Source: an uncultured Victivallaceae bacterium
Lineage (GTDB): Bacteria; Verrucomicrobiota; Lentisphaeria; Victivallales; Victivallaceae
Direction of reading: 5' to 3'
Assembly (NCBI GenBank): GCA_944389925.1
Contig: CALXOD010000001.1
Location: forward strand, 1-64,000
Length of the DNA: 64,000 bases
Shown here: positions 16,607 through 25,677 of the stretch, piece after piece
How the letters are laid out: each line of letters starts with the position of its first letter
Position numbering within the stretch: the stretch's first letter is position 1
Translations under genes and position numbers: made by a program
The notes under the pieces: generated by a model
Database searches by the model: none
What the model saw: the letters and a program-made list of their open reading frames with translations, nothing else
Told to the model about the DNA's origin: nothing

Positions 16607-19486
16607 ATGAAAAACGTCCTGTCATTTCTCTTATTATGTCTTCTGAGTGTATCCTGCATCACCACCACCAGTGCCGTGCAGAATGAATCATCGCCCAATC
16701 AACTCACGGCCCAAGACCAGTCCATTGAAGTCACCGACCTCTCTGCTCCCGGAAAAAAAGTCACGGAGATGTCTTTCTCTCTCCCTGCCGCCGATGCCAT
16801 GCAAATACCGCTCACTGACTTTGAACGCTTGTCCCTTTTTGCCGTCCGTCCCGAGTTCGGCAATCGTTTTCTCAAAAACGCCGTTCCGTTTTCCGGAAAT
16901 GATCCGCTTTCCCGGGGGGATCGGCTGCTTCTGGCAGGCAAATACAAAGAGGCGCTGAACGCCTATCATCCTCTGCGGTTCGGTCCGGACTGTCCGGAAA
17001 AACAGCAGGCATTCTTTCATTCCATGATCGCTCACCGACGCCTTGGTGCATTTCGTGATGCGATGGCCGACAACGAAGCGCTGATCAAATCCCCTGCCGT
17101 ACCGGAACGAATCAAGGCATTTGCGCAGTTCAACCTGGCCCGAATCGCACTGGATGAACAGAACGATCGGTATACCGCGACTTTGGCCTGCAATCAATTA
17201 AAAGCCAACCGCCAGGCCCCACCGGAGCTGGTGGCGGCGGCCGACCGGATGCTCCTCCGGCTGCAGGAAAAACTGAATGCAAAAACACTGACCCGGGAAG
17301 AGACTGCCGTCGTCGATCGGATCGCGGCAAAAATCCGTCCCGATCACCCTCGTATCTTCTTTAACCGTGAGACACTTCCGCTTTTCCGCAACTATCTCGA
17401 ACGTCCCGCCATCCGCACCTATTATGAACAGCACGTCAAGCTTCCCGCCGCCAAGATTCCTGATTCTCCACAGATCTGGAATGGTGAAACCGGTCAGGGC
17501 CGGGGTGAAGGCAACCGTTATGCCCAACTTCCCAAACCGACAATCTGGGGCCTTGATGCCGCCCGTTGTGCCATGATTTTCCTGGTGGAGGGAGACCGCG
17601 CCTGGCTGGAGAAAGCCAAGCAATTGCTCAAACTGTCCGGCCCGGCCATGCTGCTCAGTTTCGATGCCAAAGTCATGGCTGGAGATTATTACAGCACCGA
17701 AGTCATTTACGCTCTGGCTGCCTATGACTGGATTTATTCGGAACTCACGCCGGAGGAGCGCTCCGCCATTGTCAAACCGATGCTTGAATACATCTACCGC
17801 TGTGAAAAGGAAGCCTCAAAATTCGTCTCTCCGCACAGCGTGCCCGAGGGCGGTTTCTACGGAGTCCGCATGCTCAAATGGTACGGAGCCCTGGCCGCCA
17901 TCCATGACCGGATTGACGAGGAAACGGCCCGGAAACTGCTTTATGAAGGATATACCGATCATGAAATCATGCTTGCCAACCGTGAACAGCAGAGCAGCGA
18001 CGACGGCGGACTGGTCTCCACCGCCAACAACTACACCATGGTCGCCTATCTCTGGGCCAGCTATAATTATCTGTTGACCTATGAGTCCGCCACCGGTGAA
18101 AAACCGGCGGGAATCAACCATCTGAAACTTTTCCCGCAATGGTGTGTCTGGAACTATATCAACGGACACGACCAGATCGTGGGCAAAGGTGAAAAATGGG
18201 AAAAAACCATCGACTTTCATGATTTCGGTATCGGTGATACCGGCAATACGTTGAAAACCGGAATCGATGTCAGCATGCATATGTATGAAATCATGCATTT
18301 CCTCGCCGACGATCCCGACGTGCAGAAAATAGCCCGTCCACTGCTGACCACCAATCCGCTCATGGACTCCTGGATGCTCCGTTACCGCCCACTGGCGCCG
18401 CTCTTCCTCTTCCGAGCCCCGATTCTACCGAAAAAATTCGGCGAGGAAAAACCGGCGCCCAGAGGCCATGCCCGTTTTTTTGAGGAGATCGGCATTATCT
18501 TCATGCGTTCAGGCTCCACCAAGAGCGATACGTATGCCTGCTTCGTAACCAATAAGAAAAATTTCGCCCACCGTCATTACGATGCCAATCACTTCATGAT
18601 CTACAAATATGATTTTCTGGCACTCGATACCGGTACCCGGATCGGCTTCCAGCGGCATGACGATGAACATCTCAACAACTATTACTGTCAAAGCGTTGCG
18701 CATAATACCGTGCTGATTCACATGCCGGAAGAGCCGCTGCCGAATTTCTGGACCATTCGTAAAAAAGAGACCTATTTCAATCACGGAGGCCAGAACAGTA
18801 CCACCGGAGATCGTTGCGTCGCCTATGAAACCAATAACTTTTACACCTATGTTGCCGGAGACGCCACTCCGGTGTTCGCCCCGGAAAAATGTCGGCAGGC
18901 ACTGCGTCAATTTGTCTTTGTATACCCGGATCTTTTCATTATCGCTGACCGGGTAACCGCTACCCGGCCGGAATATCGCAAGGAGTGGTTGCTTCATACT
19001 CAAAATGAACCGGTATTCCTCGACCCCAAAACCTGGTATGCCGATGACGGCGGCGGCCGGATGTTCTGCCGGGCGCTCCTGCCGGCAGATGCCGGACTTC
19101 GTGTTGTCGGCGGCCCCGGTCATGAATTCGAGTCCTCCGGACGAAACTGGGAACTTCCGGATGCGGCCAAACCCTATGCCAAGGATAAAAACTATCTCGG
19201 TCGCTACCGGGTGGAAACCAGTCCGACTGCTCCGGCAGAATCAGACGTGTTCCTGCACGTCATCCAGGTCGGAGCAGACACCATGCCACGCATGATAGAA
19301 ACCCGGCTGTTGGAAGATCAGGATACATTCGGGGTCGCCTTCTCCTCCGAACGGGGAGACTGGGAAGTCCGTTTCCGCCGCAACGGTCTTCCCGGCGGGT
19401 CAGTCAGCCTGACCCGGGATGGCCAAAGCGTATTGAATCGTCCGCTGCGTTCCAATGTGGAGCCGCAGTCCGGCATTATTTACTGA
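16607..19486 (+). CDS. Heparinase II/III-family polysaccharide lyase-like lipoprotein
   Basis: A 959-residue surface or periplasmic protein. Its lipoprotein signal ends in SVSC. Residues about 100-210 look like TPR-type helical hairpins (SRGDRLLLAGKYKEALNAY). A toroidal alpha/alpha domain follows (about 250-600). A beta-sandwich Heparinase_II_III domain comes next, with the active-site region FAHRHYDANHFMIYKYDF and the QSVAHNTVLIH segment. Such enzymes eliminate uronic-acid polysaccharides. The subfamily and substrate (alginate, heparin-like, others) cannot be set from sequence. It starts at ATG 16607 with AGGAGA 6 nt upstream. It sits between a sugar-sensing regulator and two sugar transporters, consistent with polysaccharide use. 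Confidence 0.85.
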   Translation: MKNVLSFLLLCLLSVSCITTTSAVQNESSPNQLTAQDQSIEVTDLSAPGKKVTEMSFSLPAADAMQIPLTDFERLSLFAVRPEFGNRFLKNAVPFSGNDPLSRGDRLLLAGKYKEALNAYHPLRFGPDCPEKQQAFFHSMIAHRRLGAFRDAMADNEALIKSPAVPERIKAFAQFNLARIALDEQNDRYTATLACNQLKANRQAPPELVAAADRMLLRLQEKLNAKTLTREETAVVDRIAAKIRPDHPRIFFNRETLPLFRNYLERPAIRTYYEQHVKLPAAKIPDSPQIWNGETGQGRGEGNRYAQLPKPTIWGLDAARCAMIFLVEGDRAWLEKAKQLLKLSGPAMLLSFDAKVMAGDYYSTEVIYALAAYDWIYSELTPEERSAIVKPMLEYIYRCEKEASKFVSPHSVPEGGFYGVRMLKWYGALAAIHDRIDEETARKLLYEGYTDHEIMLANREQQSSDDGGLVSTANNYTMVAYLWASYNYLLTYESATGEKPAGINHLKLFPQWCVWNYINGHDQIVGKGEKWEKTIDFHDFGIGDTGNTLKTGIDVSMHMYEIMHFLADDPDVQKIARPLLTTNPLMDSWMLRYRPLAPLFLFRAPILPKKFGEEKPAPRGHARFFEEIGIIFMRSGSTKSDTYACFVTNKKNFAHRHYDANHFMIYKYDFLALDTGTRIGFQRHDDEHLNNYYCQSVAHNTVLIHMPEEPLPNFWTIRKKETYFNHGGQNSTTGDRCVAYETNNFYTYVAGDATPVFAPEKCRQALRQFVFVYPDLFIIADRVTATRPEYRKEWLLHTQNEPVFLDPKTWYADDGGGRMFCRALLPADAGLRVVGGPGHEFESSGRNWELPDAAKPYAKDKNYLGRYRVETSPTAPAESDVFLHVIQVGADTMPRMIETRLLEDQDTFGVAFSSERGDWEVRFRRNGLPGGSVSLTRDGQSVLNRPLRSNVEPQSGIIY

Positions 19487-19653
19487 GCCGGGCGCAGTCG
19501 ATCTTCTGCTTCGCTCTCAAAAGTACGTCCCACATCTGATTGGATACGGGCGTGGTTCGGCCTTTGCTTCCGAGGGCCGCCCTCGACTGCGTTGCCGACA
19601 GGGGCGATTGCCTCTAAAACGCCCGCCCCCTCGCCGATTTTCTATTTTTTCAC
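19487..19653. other. Intergenic stretch with inverted repeat, possible RNA structure
   Basis: After the heparinase stop no gene is credible. CGCAGTCGA (19493-19501) is matched by TCGACTGCG (19583-19591), and between them lies a smaller hairpin of the CGGCC/GGCCG type. This could be a structured 3' end of the heparinase mRNA or an unassigned small RNA; it lacks tRNA features. Confidence 0.35.
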
Positions 19654-19682
19654 TTGTAAACCCGGAACTGTTGCGGTATAAT
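19654..19682 (+). promoter_or_regulatory. Sigma-70 promoter of GPH symporter gene
   Basis: TTGTAA (19654-19659), 17 nt spacer, TATAAT (19677-19682, perfect -10). It gives the symporter its own promoter with an approximately 75-nt leader. Confidence 0.75.
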
Positions 19683-19703
19683 ACAGAAATTCCGATAAAA
19701 ACC

Positions 19704-19735
19704 GACTCCCCTGCATGAAACAGTGGAGTCACTTT
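19704..19735 (+). terminator. Attenuator-like hairpin in the leader of the GPH symporter
   Basis: GACTCC (19704-19709) pairs with GGAGTC (19725-19730), and CTG/CAG extend the stem inside after one mismatch. It is followed by ACTTTTT. It lies between the promoter (19654-19682) and the start codon (19766). Its loop contains the ATG of a 14-codon reading frame (19715-19759) that ends 6 nt before the symporter. It could be a partial terminator or attenuator; the evidence is structural only. Confidence 0.35.
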
Positions 19736-19765
19736 TTCTCACTCATTTCACAGGATTAAAGAATC

Positions 19766-21169
19766 ATGGACCAATTGCAGGAAAACATTCCGGGGACAGC
19801 CCCGCAAAAGAAAATCTGGCATGCCGGTACGCTAACCTATACCACTGCCGGAGTTGTCTTGTTATTCTTCTGGCTGTTGTGGGGGGATTTCGCCTGGTCC
19901 ATGAAGGAGAGAACCGTCGGACAAGTAGCAACACTGCTGGTGAAATCATTCCAGATTCCCGACTTATGGGTCAGCATCCTGATCGTTTCGATTCCGAACT
20001 TCACGAATATTTTCCTGATGCCGATCGTCAGTTTCCGATCCGACCGACACCGTGGGAAATATGGACGTCGTATTCCCTATCTTCTTTTGTACACGCCTCT
20101 GGTGGTTGGCGGACTGCTCGGGCTTTCAGTCACCCGACAACTCGGAGACTGGGTGCAGAACACACTCGGCCCGGAGGTGATTTCCGCCCGAACGGCCGAT
20201 CTGATTGCCTTTTCCGTATTCTGGCTGTTGCTTGATCTTGGAACCACCATGACCAACGCTCTTTTCATGGCGCTTTCCAACGACGTGGTACCGCCGAAGT
20301 TGATCGGCCGTTTCGTCGCCATGTTCCGGGCGGTCAGTCTCGGTTGCGCGGTACTGTTCAACTTCTTCCTTATGGAACACGCCGAAACGCATGTAACCGC
20401 AATCTTTGCCTCCCTGGCAGTCCTGTACGGCTTCGGACTCATCCTGATGTGCACCATGGTCAAAGAAGGTGAATATCCTCCTGTGGCCGAGGGAGAAAAA
20501 CGCAAGGGCACCCTTGAGAATATGCGCACCTATTTTCGGGAGTGCTTTGCCTTGCCGTATTACCGCTGGGTCATTGGCGCCTATGTCGTCTGTGTACTGT
20601 CGGTACTGCCGATCAACACCTTCGGGCTGTTCTACGTCAAATCCCTCAACATCAGTCTGGAAACCTATGGATACATGCAGACCGCCGGATTTCTCTTCGC
20701 CATGATCACCAGTTACTGGCTCGGCGCGCTGGCAGACCGGTTTCATCCCATCCGGGTGGGGATGGTGACTATCGGCGGGCTGGGGCTGGTGCTCTTCATC
20801 GGCGGTTTTCTGGTAAACGGACCGACGAGTTTCTGCATTGTGTTCGTCACTCATAACCTCTTTATCATGAGCTTCAATTCGCTGATGGCCTCCTATGGAC
20901 AACGGTTGTTCCCGCGCAGTTTGTACGCTCAGTTCAACTCCGCCATGACCATGAGTTATTCGTTGTGCATGATGGCCATGGCGCCGATGGTCGGGTACGC
21001 GCTGGATACGGTGGAAACTTATTTCTATCCGGATCAGCCGGGAAAACAGTATTTTCTGGTATTCGTAGTCGGCGGCGTTTTTGCATTTGCCGGCTTCTTC
21101 ATGCTGATGATGGTGTTGCGGTACTACAAACGTTACGGTGGCGACCAGAACTACGAAGCACCGCTTTAA
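19766..21169 (+). CDS. MFS transporter, glycoside-pentoside-hexuronide (GPH) cation symporter-like
   Basis: An inner-membrane carrier of 467 residues with about twelve hydrophobic helices. The loop after helix 2 reads SDRHRGKYGRRIPYLL, the conserved charged motif of the GPH/MelB branch of the major facilitator superfamily. Such carriers import oligosaccharides or uronides with Na+ or H+. A charged cytoplasmic loop lies in the middle (VAEGEKRKG). It has its own promoter and is followed by a strong terminator at 21215-21247. Position next to the heparinase gene suggests import of the released uronic sugars (inference). Confidence 0.85.
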   Translation: MDQLQENIPGTAPQKKIWHAGTLTYTTAGVVLLFFWLLWGDFAWSMKERTVGQVATLLVKSFQIPDLWVSILIVSIPNFTNIFLMPIVSFRSDRHRGKYGRRIPYLLLYTPLVVGGLLGLSVTRQLGDWVQNTLGPEVISARTADLIAFSVFWLLLDLGTTMTNALFMALSNDVVPPKLIGRFVAMFRAVSLGCAVLFNFFLMEHAETHVTAIFASLAVLYGFGLILMCTMVKEGEYPPVAEGEKRKGTLENMRTYFRECFALPYYRWVIGAYVVCVLSVLPINTFGLFYVKSLNISLETYGYMQTAGFLFAMITSYWLGALADRFHPIRVGMVTIGGLGLVLFIGGFLVNGPTSFCIVFVTHNLFIMSFNSLMASYGQRLFPRSLYAQFNSAMTMSYSLCMMAMAPMVGYALDTVETYFYPDQPGKQYFLVFVVGGVFAFAGFFMLMMVLRYYKRYGGDQNYEAPL

Positions 21170-21214
21170 AAAAAGCCCTGGCTTTCCCATCCATTCAACG
21201 AAACCATTGAAAAA

Positions 21215-21247
21215 ACTTCATCCGGCTCGACGGATGAAGTTTTTTTT
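21215..21247 (+). terminator. Intrinsic terminator after the GPH symporter
   Basis: A perfect 10-bp stem ACTTCATCCG (21215-21224) / CGGATGAAGT (21231-21240) with a 6-nt loop is followed by a run of T to 21247. It separates the GPH and SSS transcripts. The rest of the 330-nt gap to 21500 holds only the SSS promoter. Confidence 0.9.
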
Positions 21248-21323
21248 CACAGCAAAATCCGGAAATCTGATCCCGTAAGATCGATTCAATACCATTTTTT
21301 TTTAATCCTTCCTCCCAATCGGT

Positions 21324-21352
21324 TTGCAAAACGCAGAGGACGGTGCTACACT
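21324..21352 (+). promoter_or_regulatory. Sigma-70 promoter of SSS symporter
   Basis: TTGCAA (21324-21329), 17 nt, TACACT (21347-21352). The resulting leader of about 140 nt up to GTG 21500 shows no obvious riboswitch. Confidence 0.6.
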
Positions 21353-21499
21353 TACATTCAGTTAGTGTATATCGGTACCTTTTCCGATCCGAGCACCGCT
21401 GCTGCATTGCCGTCCCTGTCCCGAATTTCTGGCCAGGATGAAAGCAGCCGCCTCCCTTTGAAAAAAACCAAAACACAACCAGAAAGGAGATCCCAGCCC

Positions 21500-23332
21500 G
21501 TGAACCTTTGGCATGAACTGCAAGTCTTTCTGAACAACGAATCCGGAGTGAATCTGCTCGAATACATTGTCATTGCCGGATATCTGGTCTTTATGGTGCT
21601 GATCGGAATCCTGTTTACCCGATTGAACCGGGACACCGGTGACTATTTCCGCAGCGGCAGCAAAGGCAGCTGGTGGATGGTCGGCACCAGCGCTTACATG
21701 GCAGGAACCTCGGCTTACACGTTCACCGCAGCTTCCGGTATCGCCTATTACGCGGGATGGAGCGTGCTGATGATTTATCTGTGCAATCCGATCATCCAGT
21801 CGCTTTCCTACAAATTCTACGCAGCAAAAATTCGCCGTAAACGGCTGACCACAGCCGGTGAAGTTTACCGGGAACGCTTCAATCCGGCGACTCAGCAGAC
21901 CTATTCCATCATCGGCTTGCTGACGGGATTCGTCGGCAGCGGTATGAACCTCTATACGCTGGGAATTTTTGTGGCAGCTGTCTTCGGTTTGAATATCTAT
22001 CTGGTCATTGTAGTCCTGGGGGCCGTGGTATTGTTCTACAGTATTTCCGGCGGGCGCTGGGCGGTTATGGCCACGGACTTTCTGCAGATGCTGGTGATGT
22101 TCACCATGGCGGTTCTGATGACGGTACTCTGTTTATATGAAATCGGGGGACTGGGTGAGTTGTTCCGATTGATCCAGGAACATGGACTTGCTTCAGACTA
22201 TTCGTTTTTCACCGACGAGGAACGCTTTCTCGACACTCCCGGGTACCGTGGTTACTTTACCTGGAAATGGTGGGTTGCTCTCCTCGTCGTCAATTTCCTC
22301 GGGGCCTTCAGCGTAGGCGCGGTCAATTATTCCGTCAAGGACGATCGGGAAGCGGAAAAAGGCGTGCTGTTATTCATCGTGCTGGCGCTGCTTGGTTCTC
22401 TTTTCTTCTTTCTGCCGCCCATGGTCTCCCGGATTCTCTATCCGGCGGAAGTGGAGGCTCTGACCCAGCTGGCCAAACCCGGAGACGGGTCCTACGCCGT
22501 GGCCTGCTTCAAGCTGCTGCCCCCCGGCATGGTGGGCTTGATGGTGGTGGCGATGTTCGCTGCGGCCATGAGTTCGATGGACAGCGCGCTCAACGGCGGC
22601 GCGGGTAATTTCGTACTGAATGTCTATCCGCCGCTGGCCCGCATCTGCAAATGGAAGGAACGGACCCCGGAACAGATGCTGATTTTCAGCAAGCTCTACT
22701 GTCTTGCCACCGGACTGCTGGCCATCGGCCTGTCGATTCTGTACTCCTACAACCGGGCCAATCCGCTCCAGGTCCTGCTGGTCATCGGGTCTCTGCTCGG
22801 GTTGCCCATGACGGTGCCGATGTTCTGGGGGCTGGTGCTCAAACGCATGCCGCAGTGGACACCGATCATCACCATGATCATCGGCTTTATCGTCGCCGCG
22901 GCCATCCATCTGAACAACATTTCCTTCAAAATCGTACCGCACATTTTCTACCATGAGCAGGTGGCGCTCATCGTCGGTGCGGGCACGCTGACCGTGCTGA
23001 TTTCCATGTTGTTCGCCCGCAACAATCCGGCGGAATACAACCGCCGTGTGGACGCGTTTTACGAACGGATGAACACGCCGGTGGACTTCGCCCGGGAAGT
23101 CGGCGCCAGCAACGACAAACTGCAACTCAGGATCCTCGGCCGCAGCGCGGTCGCCGGCGGTCTCTTCATCATGCTGCTGGTCCTCGCGGCGCAGGATATC
23201 CGCGGCGTCATCTGTCCGCTGGCGGTGGGCGGGTTCATCGCGGGGCTGGGGTGGTTCATGCTCTTTGTATCCCGTCGCCTGAAAGATGATTCCATTCCGG
23301 AAAAAACAGGAGAAACGTCCCCCACGTCCTGA
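21500..23332 (+). CDS. Sodium:solute symporter (SSS family)
   Basis: A 610-residue inner-membrane sodium cotransporter with 13 or more predicted helices. The segment after helix 1, DYFRSGSKGSWWMVGTSAYMAGTS, and the core ISGGRWAVMATDFLQ are characteristic. The GTG at 21500 is chosen because AAGGAG stands 10 nt upstream; the longer in-frame reading from 21365 adds a polar, non-conserved stretch. The C-terminal 60 residues form a soluble region followed by two last helices. It is transcribed separately from the GPH symporter. Solute unknown, likely sugar. Confidence 0.87.
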   Translation: MNLWHELQVFLNNESGVNLLEYIVIAGYLVFMVLIGILFTRLNRDTGDYFRSGSKGSWWMVGTSAYMAGTSAYTFTAASGIAYYAGWSVLMIYLCNPIIQSLSYKFYAAKIRRKRLTTAGEVYRERFNPATQQTYSIIGLLTGFVGSGMNLYTLGIFVAAVFGLNIYLVIVVLGAVVLFYSISGGRWAVMATDFLQMLVMFTMAVLMTVLCLYEIGGLGELFRLIQEHGLASDYSFFTDEERFLDTPGYRGYFTWKWWVALLVVNFLGAFSVGAVNYSVKDDREAEKGVLLFIVLALLGSLFFFLPPMVSRILYPAEVEALTQLAKPGDGSYAVACFKLLPPGMVGLMVVAMFAAAMSSMDSALNGGAGNFVLNVYPPLARICKWKERTPEQMLIFSKLYCLATGLLAIGLSILYSYNRANPLQVLLVIGSLLGLPMTVPMFWGLVLKRMPQWTPIITMIIGFIVAAAIHLNNISFKIVPHIFYHEQVALIVGAGTLTVLISMLFARNNPAEYNRRVDAFYERMNTPVDFAREVGASNDKLQLRILGRSAVAGGLFIMLLVLAAQDIRGVICPLAVGGFIAGLGWFMLFVSRRLKDDSIPEKTGETSPTS

Positions 23333-23368
23333 CCCGCCCCGTACTTTCGCCGGAGAAGCCTGCCCACG

Positions 23369-24565
23369 TCAACGCGGAGCCAATACCTTGCGCAGCCCCT
23401 CTCCGGTGAAGTTGAAACTGCACAGTGCCCAGAACAGCGCCAGCCCCGGAAAAACCGTCATATGCCAGTAGGTCAGCGGATCTTCGGAGGCCTGGCGCAA
23501 CAATCCTCCCCAGCTCGCAGTCGGCGGCTGTACGCCGAACCCCAGAAAACTCAAGCCGCTTTCTGCAAGAATCGCTCCGGCCACACCAAAAGTGAAACTG
23601 ATCAGAATCGGTCCGGAAATGTTCGGCAACAGATGCACCAGCATGGTCCGCCACGCCGGAATCCCCGCCACTTCACAGCTTTGAATATACGGTAGCACCC
23701 GCTGTTTCAACACTTCTCCCCGTACCAGGAACGTCAATCCGATCCACCCGGTCAACCCGATCACCGCAATCACAATCAAAATGGACTGCTCGAATTTCCG
23801 GTCACTGAGAATCGCCATTAAAATCAGCAGCAGCAGAAACGTCGGGAAACACATCACCATCTCCACCAACCGCATCACCCCAAGATCGAACCAGCCACGC
23901 CAGTATCCCGCTGCCAACCCGACCGCCGTCCCGATCACCAGCGCCAGCAGCGTCGCCCCCAGCCCCACCGCCAGCGACACCCGCGCGCCGTAAAGCAATC
24001 GGGCAGCCACATCGCGCCCGATCTCATCAGTTCCCAGCCAATGCCGTACCGACGGTGTTTCATAAGGAGGTGCAACGACTTCAAAAGGTCCGTAGGGAAT
24101 CGGTGTAAACCAGGCCCGGGCATTCCGTTCCACCACCCACTGCCGGTAATCCCGGCGGTCCAGCTTCGGACGGCTCATCAGAAACGGCAACAGCAACAGA
24201 AAAACCAGCCCCCAGCTTCCGAGCCGCCGAAGACGACGACGTGAACGGGTCAACAGCCGCCACAATCCCAGCAGCGGCAACAGCAGCAACGCATAATTGA
24301 ACGTCTGTTCGATCAGATATTCCGGACTGTCCGGTGCAAAAAACGTATGCAGAAACGGCAGACTAAACGTTCCGTTTTCTTCCAGCATAAGCAACGGACG
24401 CCCATTGGCCAGCAGTGGCGCCGCCACTGCCGCCGCCAGCAGCAATACCACGCCCACGGCTCCGGTCATCGCCAGCGCATCACGGCGAAAACGGCACAGG
24501 GCGGAAGGTTCCGGACATTCTTCCGGACGATTAACCGGCACCGCCGTCTCCCCTGAGGATTCCAT
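23369..24565 (-). CDS. OppC/DppC-type ABC transporter permease, orphan
   Basis: A 398-residue inner-membrane permease of the peptide/nickel (DppC/OppC, YejE-like) class. It ends with the standard domain: HWLGTDEIGRDVAARLLYGARVSL, then the EAA loop (CEVAGIPAWRTMLVHLLPN), then ESGLSFLGFG and a final helix. Between the first helix and this domain is an extra hydrophobic region of about 100 residues, seen in some YejE relatives. No OppB, binding protein or ATPases lie nearby. It starts 12 nt after the ROK gene on the same strand. Confidence 0.85.
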   Translation of the reverse strand: MESSGETAVPVNRPEECPEPSALCRFRRDALAMTGAVGVVLLLAAAVAAPLLANGRPLLMLEENGTFSLPFLHTFFAPDSPEYLIEQTFNYALLLLPLLGLWRLLTRSRRRLRRLGSWGLVFLLLLPFLMSRPKLDRRDYRQWVVERNARAWFTPIPYGPFEVVAPPYETPSVRHWLGTDEIGRDVAARLLYGARVSLAVGLGATLLALVIGTAVGLAAGYWRGWFDLGVMRLVEMVMCFPTFLLLLILMAILSDRKFEQSILIVIAVIGLTGWIGLTFLVRGEVLKQRVLPYIQSCEVAGIPAWRTMLVHLLPNISGPILISFTFGVAGAILAESGLSFLGFGVQPPTASWGGLLRQASEDPLTYWHMTVFPGLALFWALCSFNFTGEGLRKVLAPR

Positions 24566-24577
24566 GGGGGGCAGCCC

Positions 24578-25585
24578 TTACATTTTCCGCCGGTTCTGCG
24601 CAATCAGCCGGGATGCAATGCTGCGCAGCCCCTTCAGGTAATATAAATGGTAATCGTTCGTTTCGATGAATTCCGGCAACGACGCCTCCGGCAATCGTTC
24701 CCGACACACGCGCACGATGTCCGACACCGCCGGAAGCCGGCCGCCATAGGTACAGAACAAAAGATATTCCGGATTCAGCAGTGTAATCAGCGCAATCACT
24801 GCGGTGGCAGCGGCCAACGTACGGGATTCATAATCGTTTTCGGGCAACAACGCATCATGCAGATTGCCGTTTCCGATGGGAAGGTAGCCGATTTCTCCGG
24901 CAAACCCGGCAAATCCCGGCATCAACCGCCCATTAACCACCAGTCCGGTCCCCGGGCCGCTGCAGGACTGATAAAAACAGCACAAACTCACTTTCCGATC
25001 CGAAAAATGGGTACTGTAGTATCCAGTAACGATCGCCTTCAGATCGTTGGTCACCCGACAGGGCAGCTGATACTTGTCGCCGATCAACGTCCGGAAATTA
25101 AGCTGGTCAAAACCAGGATATTCCATGATCGCCTTGAATTCGTCGTGGTCCACCCAGGCGGGGGCGCCGATGGAAACGGCCTTGAGCGCCGGATACTGCC
25201 GTCGCATCCGATCCACCAGCGCATCCATGACAACCGGATGAGAAAAGTCTTCCACCGGCAACTCTCCATCCTCCACCACCCCTCCGGTTGCATCCGAAAG
25301 CTCATACCACAAAACACGTCGATCGAAATACACACACAACGCATACGAATAGGCGGCGTTCAGTAGATACTGGCGGGCCCGACGTCCTCCGGTAGCCACT
25401 TCCTCCGGACAATTCAATGCCTCTCCGGAAGCAACCATTTCATCAATAATCCGACTGACGGTGGGAACACTCAGGCGCGTGGCCCGCACCACTTCCGCAA
25501 TAGTCGCACCGCTGAAACCGTTTAAAGCGGCCCGTACCGCATCGGTATTAAATTCCTTGATCTGATTGGTACTTCTGATAATCAC
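24578..25585 (-). CDS. ROK-family transcription regulator without kinase signature
   Basis: A 335-residue NagC/XylR-like regulator. An N-terminal winged helix is visible (ATIAEVVRATRLSVPTVSRIIDEM), then an ROK domain. The glucokinase ATP motif is not evident at the domain start (YALCVYFDRRVLWYELSD instead of DLGGT), and the usual Cys-rich zinc site is absent (GNGNLHDALLPEND), so it is probably a pure regulator. A GTG start at 25585 is favoured by GAGGA 7 nt upstream; an extension to 25627 adds 14 unlike residues. It is followed by the OppC permease, which it may control. Confidence 0.82.
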   Translation of the reverse strand: MIIRSTNQIKEFNTDAVRAALNGFSGATIAEVVRATRLSVPTVSRIIDEMVASGEALNCPEEVATGGRRARQYLLNAAYSYALCVYFDRRVLWYELSDATGGVVEDGELPVEDFSHPVVMDALVDRMRRQYPALKAVSIGAPAWVDHDEFKAIMEYPGFDQLNFRTLIGDKYQLPCRVTNDLKAIVTGYYSTHFSDRKVSLCCFYQSCSGPGTGLVVNGRLMPGFAGFAGEIGYLPIGNGNLHDALLPENDYESRTLAAATAVIALITLLNPEYLLFCTYGGRLPAVSDIVRVCRERLPEASLPEFIETNDYHLYYLKGLRSIASRLIAQNRRKM

Positions 25586-25648
25586 AGTCCCATCCTCTAG
25601 ATGACAAAATATCCGGCTCTCCGGCATTCCGTTTACATCTTATTTTCA

Positions 25649-25677
25649 ACAATAATCGCTTTTTCTTCAAAAATCAA
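25649..25677 (-). promoter_or_regulatory. Possible promoter for ROK/OppC unit
   Basis: On the minus strand TTGATT (25677-25672) and TATTGT (25654-25649) are 17 nt apart. They overlap the last codons of the upstream MFS gene. The match is moderate. Confidence 0.35.

Noticed and set aside
21365-21499. Longer N-terminus for the SSS symporter
   Set aside because: The upstream extension is polar and not typical of the family, while GTG 21500 has AAGGAG at good distance.
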